Shown: one piece after another, positions 16,824 through 18,222 of the stretch
Layout: each line of letters opens with the position of its first letter
Position numbering within the stretch: position 1 is the first letter of the stretch
Assembly: GCA_035570275.1 (NCBI GenBank)
Contig: DATMNI010000200.1
Span: 1 to 18,222, forward strand
Source: DATMNI01 sp035570275
Lineage (GTDB): Bacteria > Acidobacteriota > Terriglobia > Bryobacterales > Bryobacteraceae
Direction: 5' to 3'
Length of the DNA: 18,222 nucleotides
Notes under the pieces: generated by a model
What the model saw: the letters and a program-made list of their open reading frames with translations, nothing else
Told to the model about the DNA's origin: nothing
Database searches by the model: none
Translations under genes and position numbers: made by a program

Positions 16824-17495
16824 GTGTCCCCACTGCGCCAGTCCGCTGCATTCTCCACCGCAATCCTGCCGGGTTGCTTCGTCGCCGCTTGCTTTGTCGC
16901 TGGTTGCTTCCTTCAGGGTTGCGGGTCCGGACCTCACACGGTAAGAGCCGCCAGCGTGAAGCCGGCCCAAGATCGCAAGGACGCGCCGGAATTCACCCTC
17001 AAGGATGCCGACGGCAAGGTGGTCCACGTGGCCGACTACCGCGGCAAAGTGGTGCTGCTGGATTTCTTCGCCACCTGGTGCGGCCCGTGCAAGATCGAGA
17101 TTCCCTGGTTCACGGAGATGGAGCGCAAGAATAAGGACCGAGGCTTCGCGGTTCTGGGCGTTTCCATGGACGACGAAGGCTGGGAAGTGGTCAAGCCGTT
17201 CCTGGTTGAGTTGGGTGTGAACTACCGGGTGGTGATTGGCAATGATTCAACGGCCCAACTTTACGGCGGCGTCGATGCGCTGCCTACTACTTTCCTGATC
17301 GACCAAGCCGGAAAAATCGCCGCGGTCCACGTTGGGCTTGCGAGCAAGAAAGAATTCGAAGATGGCGTCCAACAACTCCTGCAACCTGCGCCTGGCGGCA
17401 TCAAGCCCGACCGGGCTTCGCTGCCTGTCGCTCCTCATCGCGACCAGCGTGCTTTACCAGACCCTCTGCCTGCCCTCGCTGTGCGCGCAAAGTAG
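16824..17495 (+). CDS. TlpA-like thioredoxin-fold lipoprotein
   Basis: 223 residues from a GTG at 16824, with AGGTAG about 7 bases upstream. The N-terminus has a hydrophobic segment ending in the lipobox LQGC (C33), so the mature protein is probably a lipoprotein in the periplasm. The AhpC/TlpA domain has APEFTLKDADGK, the redox site WCGPC (85-89), and the cis-proline loop LPTTFLID (P154). Family members keep periplasmic thiols reduced, often for cytochrome c or oxidase assembly. Recognisable sequence ends near residue 187 (GVQQLLQ); the last 36 residues are Pro/Arg-rich and overlap the next gene's signal peptide in another frame. Pairing with a DsbD N-domain protein suggests a thiol-exchange pathway. 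Confidence 0.88.
   Translation: MSPLRQSAAFSTAILPGCFVAACFVAGCFLQGCGSGPHTVRAASVKPAQDRKDAPEFTLKDADGKVVHVADYRGKVVLLDFFATWCGPCKIEIPWFTEMERKNKDRGFAVLGVSMDDEGWEVVKPFLVELGVNYRVVIGNDSTAQLYGGVDALPTTFLIDQAGKIAAVHVGLASKKEFEDGVQQLLQPAPGGIKPDRASLPVAPHRDQRALPDPLPALAVRAK
16872..16916 (+). repeat. Three 15-base tandem units in the TlpA signal region
   Basis: The units GGTTGCTTCGTCGCC, GCTTGCTTTGTCGCT and GGTTGCTTCCTTCAG are read as G-CFVA, A-CFVA, G-CFLQ and lengthen the hydrophobic part of the lipoprotein signal. A fourth copy begins at 16917 and contains the lipobox cysteine. Confidence 0.7.
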
Positions 17496-17934
17496 CACGG
17501 CCGGCTCCACGGCAGCTGGCTCGATGGCAGTTGGCTACCTGGCGGTTGGCGAACTGGCGAAAGTGGCCGGAGCCCGCAATGCCGCTGTGCAGGCCAAGAT
17601 TCCGCTGTCGGTCAAGCCCGGATACCACGTCAACAGCAACGCCCCTAAGGAGGAGTACCTGATCCCTCTGAAGTTGACCTGGACCGCCACCGGCGCGTTA
17701 GAGGGCGGGGCCATCGCGTATCCCAAGCCGTCCATGGAGAAGTACGAGTTCGCCGAGAAGCCGCTCTCGGTCTACACCGGCAATTTCGAACTGGTGGCGA
17801 ATTTTAAGGTGGCCGCCAACGCGCCTGCCGGCCCCGGTGCGGCGGTAGGCAAGTTGAGGTACCAGGCCTGCAGCAACAAGGCCTGCTACCAGCCGAAGAC
17901 GATCGAGGTCACGGTGCCGTACCAGATACAATAG
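17362..17934 (+). CDS. Stand-alone DsbD N-terminal-like periplasmic domain
   Basis: 190 residues from the ATG at 17362; an ATG ten codons earlier is possible. The N-terminus is a signal peptide (LSLLIATSVLYQTLCLPSLCA). After an Ala/Gly-rich five-residue repeat comes a DsbD-alpha-like immunoglobulin fold with PGYHVNSNAPKEEYLIPLKL, YPKPSMEKYEF and GKLRYQACSNKACYQPKTI. The two cysteines (C170, C175) match the redox pair of nDsbD, which passes electrons to periplasmic partners. The membrane core and C-terminal thioredoxin domain of DsbD are absent; the TlpA-like lipoprotein just upstream could be its partner. The gene overlaps that neighbour by 134 bases in another frame. Its TAG stop is the first three bases of a palindromic repeat. 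Confidence 0.82.
   Translation: MASNNSCNLRLAASSPTGLRCLSLLIATSVLYQTLCLPSLCAQSSTAGSTAAGSMAVGYLAVGELAKVAGARNAAVQAKIPLSVKPGYHVNSNAPKEEYLIPLKLTWTATGALEGGAIAYPKPSMEKYEFAEKPLSVYTGNFELVANFKVAANAPAGPGAAVGKLRYQACSNKACYQPKTIEVTVPYQIQ
17497..17559 (+). repeat. 15-base tandem units after the signal peptide of the DsbD-like protein
   Basis: Imperfect units (ACGGCAGCTGGCTCG, ATGGCAGTTGGCTAC, CTGGCGGTTGGCGAA, with a partial unit on each side) encode TAGS, TAAGS, MAVGY, LAVGE, LA. They form a flexible linker between signal peptide and domain and keep the frame. Confidence 0.7.
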
Positions 17935-18022
17935 TGGTCGCGACCCTCCGGGTCGCGACGGAGAGGGCCCGCGGTCGGCCGGAAGTGACGGCACGCGACC
18001 CAGAGGGTCGCGGCCACTGCTA
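17932..18022 (+). repeat. Palindromic repeat, copy C, between the DsbD-like gene and pta
   Basis: The left end TAGTGG (17932-17937) runs into a perfect hairpin GTCGCGACCC-TCC-GGGTCGCGAC (17937-17959). A 34-base spacer follows, then a second hairpin CGCGACCC-AGA-GGGTCGCG (17994-18012) and the right end CCACTGCTA, a near match to CCACTA. This is the same layout as copy A but with a spacer. The TAG is also the stop codon of the upstream gene. The paired hairpins could act as a terminator or mRNA-stabilising structure, but no T-run follows. Confidence 0.8.
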
Positions 18023-18041
18023 GACTCAAGTTTCCATCGTA

Positions 18042-18222
18042 ATGGCGGCTATTCCTGAATCGGCAAAACTCTTCATGTCGGGGCTCATTGAGCGGGCCCG
18101 CAAGCTGAAAAAGACCATTGCGTTCCCCGAAGGCTCCGACCCCCGTGTGCTGGAGGCCGCGGCCCGGCTGGCGCGCGAAGGCGTGGTGAAGCCGGTGCTG
18201 ATCGGGGCCGCGCCCGCCAACC
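18042..18222 (+). CDS. pta: Phosphate acetyltransferase, N-terminal part (cut by window edge)
   Basis: The ATG at 18042 opens a frame running off the window after 60 codons. The start of the PTA_PTB fold is clear: an N-terminal helix (SGLIERARKLKKTIAFPEG) followed by SDPRVLEAAARLAREGVVKPVLIG. The enzyme interconverts acetyl-CoA and acetyl phosphate in acetate metabolism. A second ATG at residue 12 (MSGLIERA) could be the true start, since no strong ribosome site precedes either. It begins 20 bases after the palindromic repeat, so its promoter must lie within or before that element. A phosphate butyryltransferase-type relative cannot be excluded from this fragment. Confidence 0.8.
   Translation, partial: MAAIPESAKLFMSGLIERARKLKKTIAFPEGSDPRVLEAAARLAREGVVKPVLIGAAPAN

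Overview
The window looks like high-GC chromosomal DNA of an Acidobacteriota bacterium, most likely a Solibacter/Bryobacterales-type member of the Terriglobia. This is inferred from gene content: a full-length ADOP-type duplicated MacB-like permease directly behind a PadR regulator, a TonB-receptor-like protein with an N-terminal carboxypeptidase-regulatory domain, and families of MacA-like adaptors. No rRNA, tRNA, CRISPR array, transposase or phage gene was seen.

Left part (about 1-8900, all minus strand). A six-gene operon-like run reads leftward: three consecutive HlyD/MacA-type adaptors (8841-7399, 7349-6042, 5932-3935), a MacB/FtsX-type permease without ATPase domain (3930-2674), a TolC-family outer membrane protein (2669-1017) and a CPBP-type membrane protease (1017-136). 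The last four genes are separated by 4, 4 and -1 bases, so they are probably translationally coupled. Together they could form an inner membrane-periplasm-outer membrane exporter, but no ATPase gene lies in the run. The first five codons of a further minus-strand gene sit at 15-1. The third adaptor carries a large Gly/Pro-rich insertion containing copies of a palindromic repeat that is read through in frame.

Middle (about 8900-13000). A decayed HEPN region holds an intact MNT nucleotidyltransferase (10076-9744), its HEPN partner broken by a one-base frameshift exactly at the conserved HDL motif (9769-9366), and a short frameshifted remnant resembling the N-terminus of Swt1-type HEPN proteins (9360-9275). 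An 834-residue TonB-receptor-like outer membrane protein follows (12697-10193). Its GTG start overlaps the stop of a two-codon minicistron.

Right part (13000-18222). The ADOP permease (15710-13026) lies one base behind PadR (16068-15712). PadR is preceded by a dense set of TCTACC/GGTAGA half-sites that probably form its operator. On the plus strand follow a small HExxH protein (16262-16804), a TlpA-like thioredoxin lipoprotein (16824-17495), a stand-alone DsbD N-terminal-like periplasmic domain (17362-17934) overlapping the previous gene by 134 bases, another copy of the palindromic repeat that supplies that gene's stop codon, and the start of a phosphate acetyltransferase gene (18042 onward, cut by the window edge).

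Two themes cross gene boundaries: a dispersed GTCGCGACCC/GGGTCGCGAC palindrome family bounded by TAGTGG/CCACTA, and in-frame 12- or 15-base tandem duplications in several genes and one intergenic gap.
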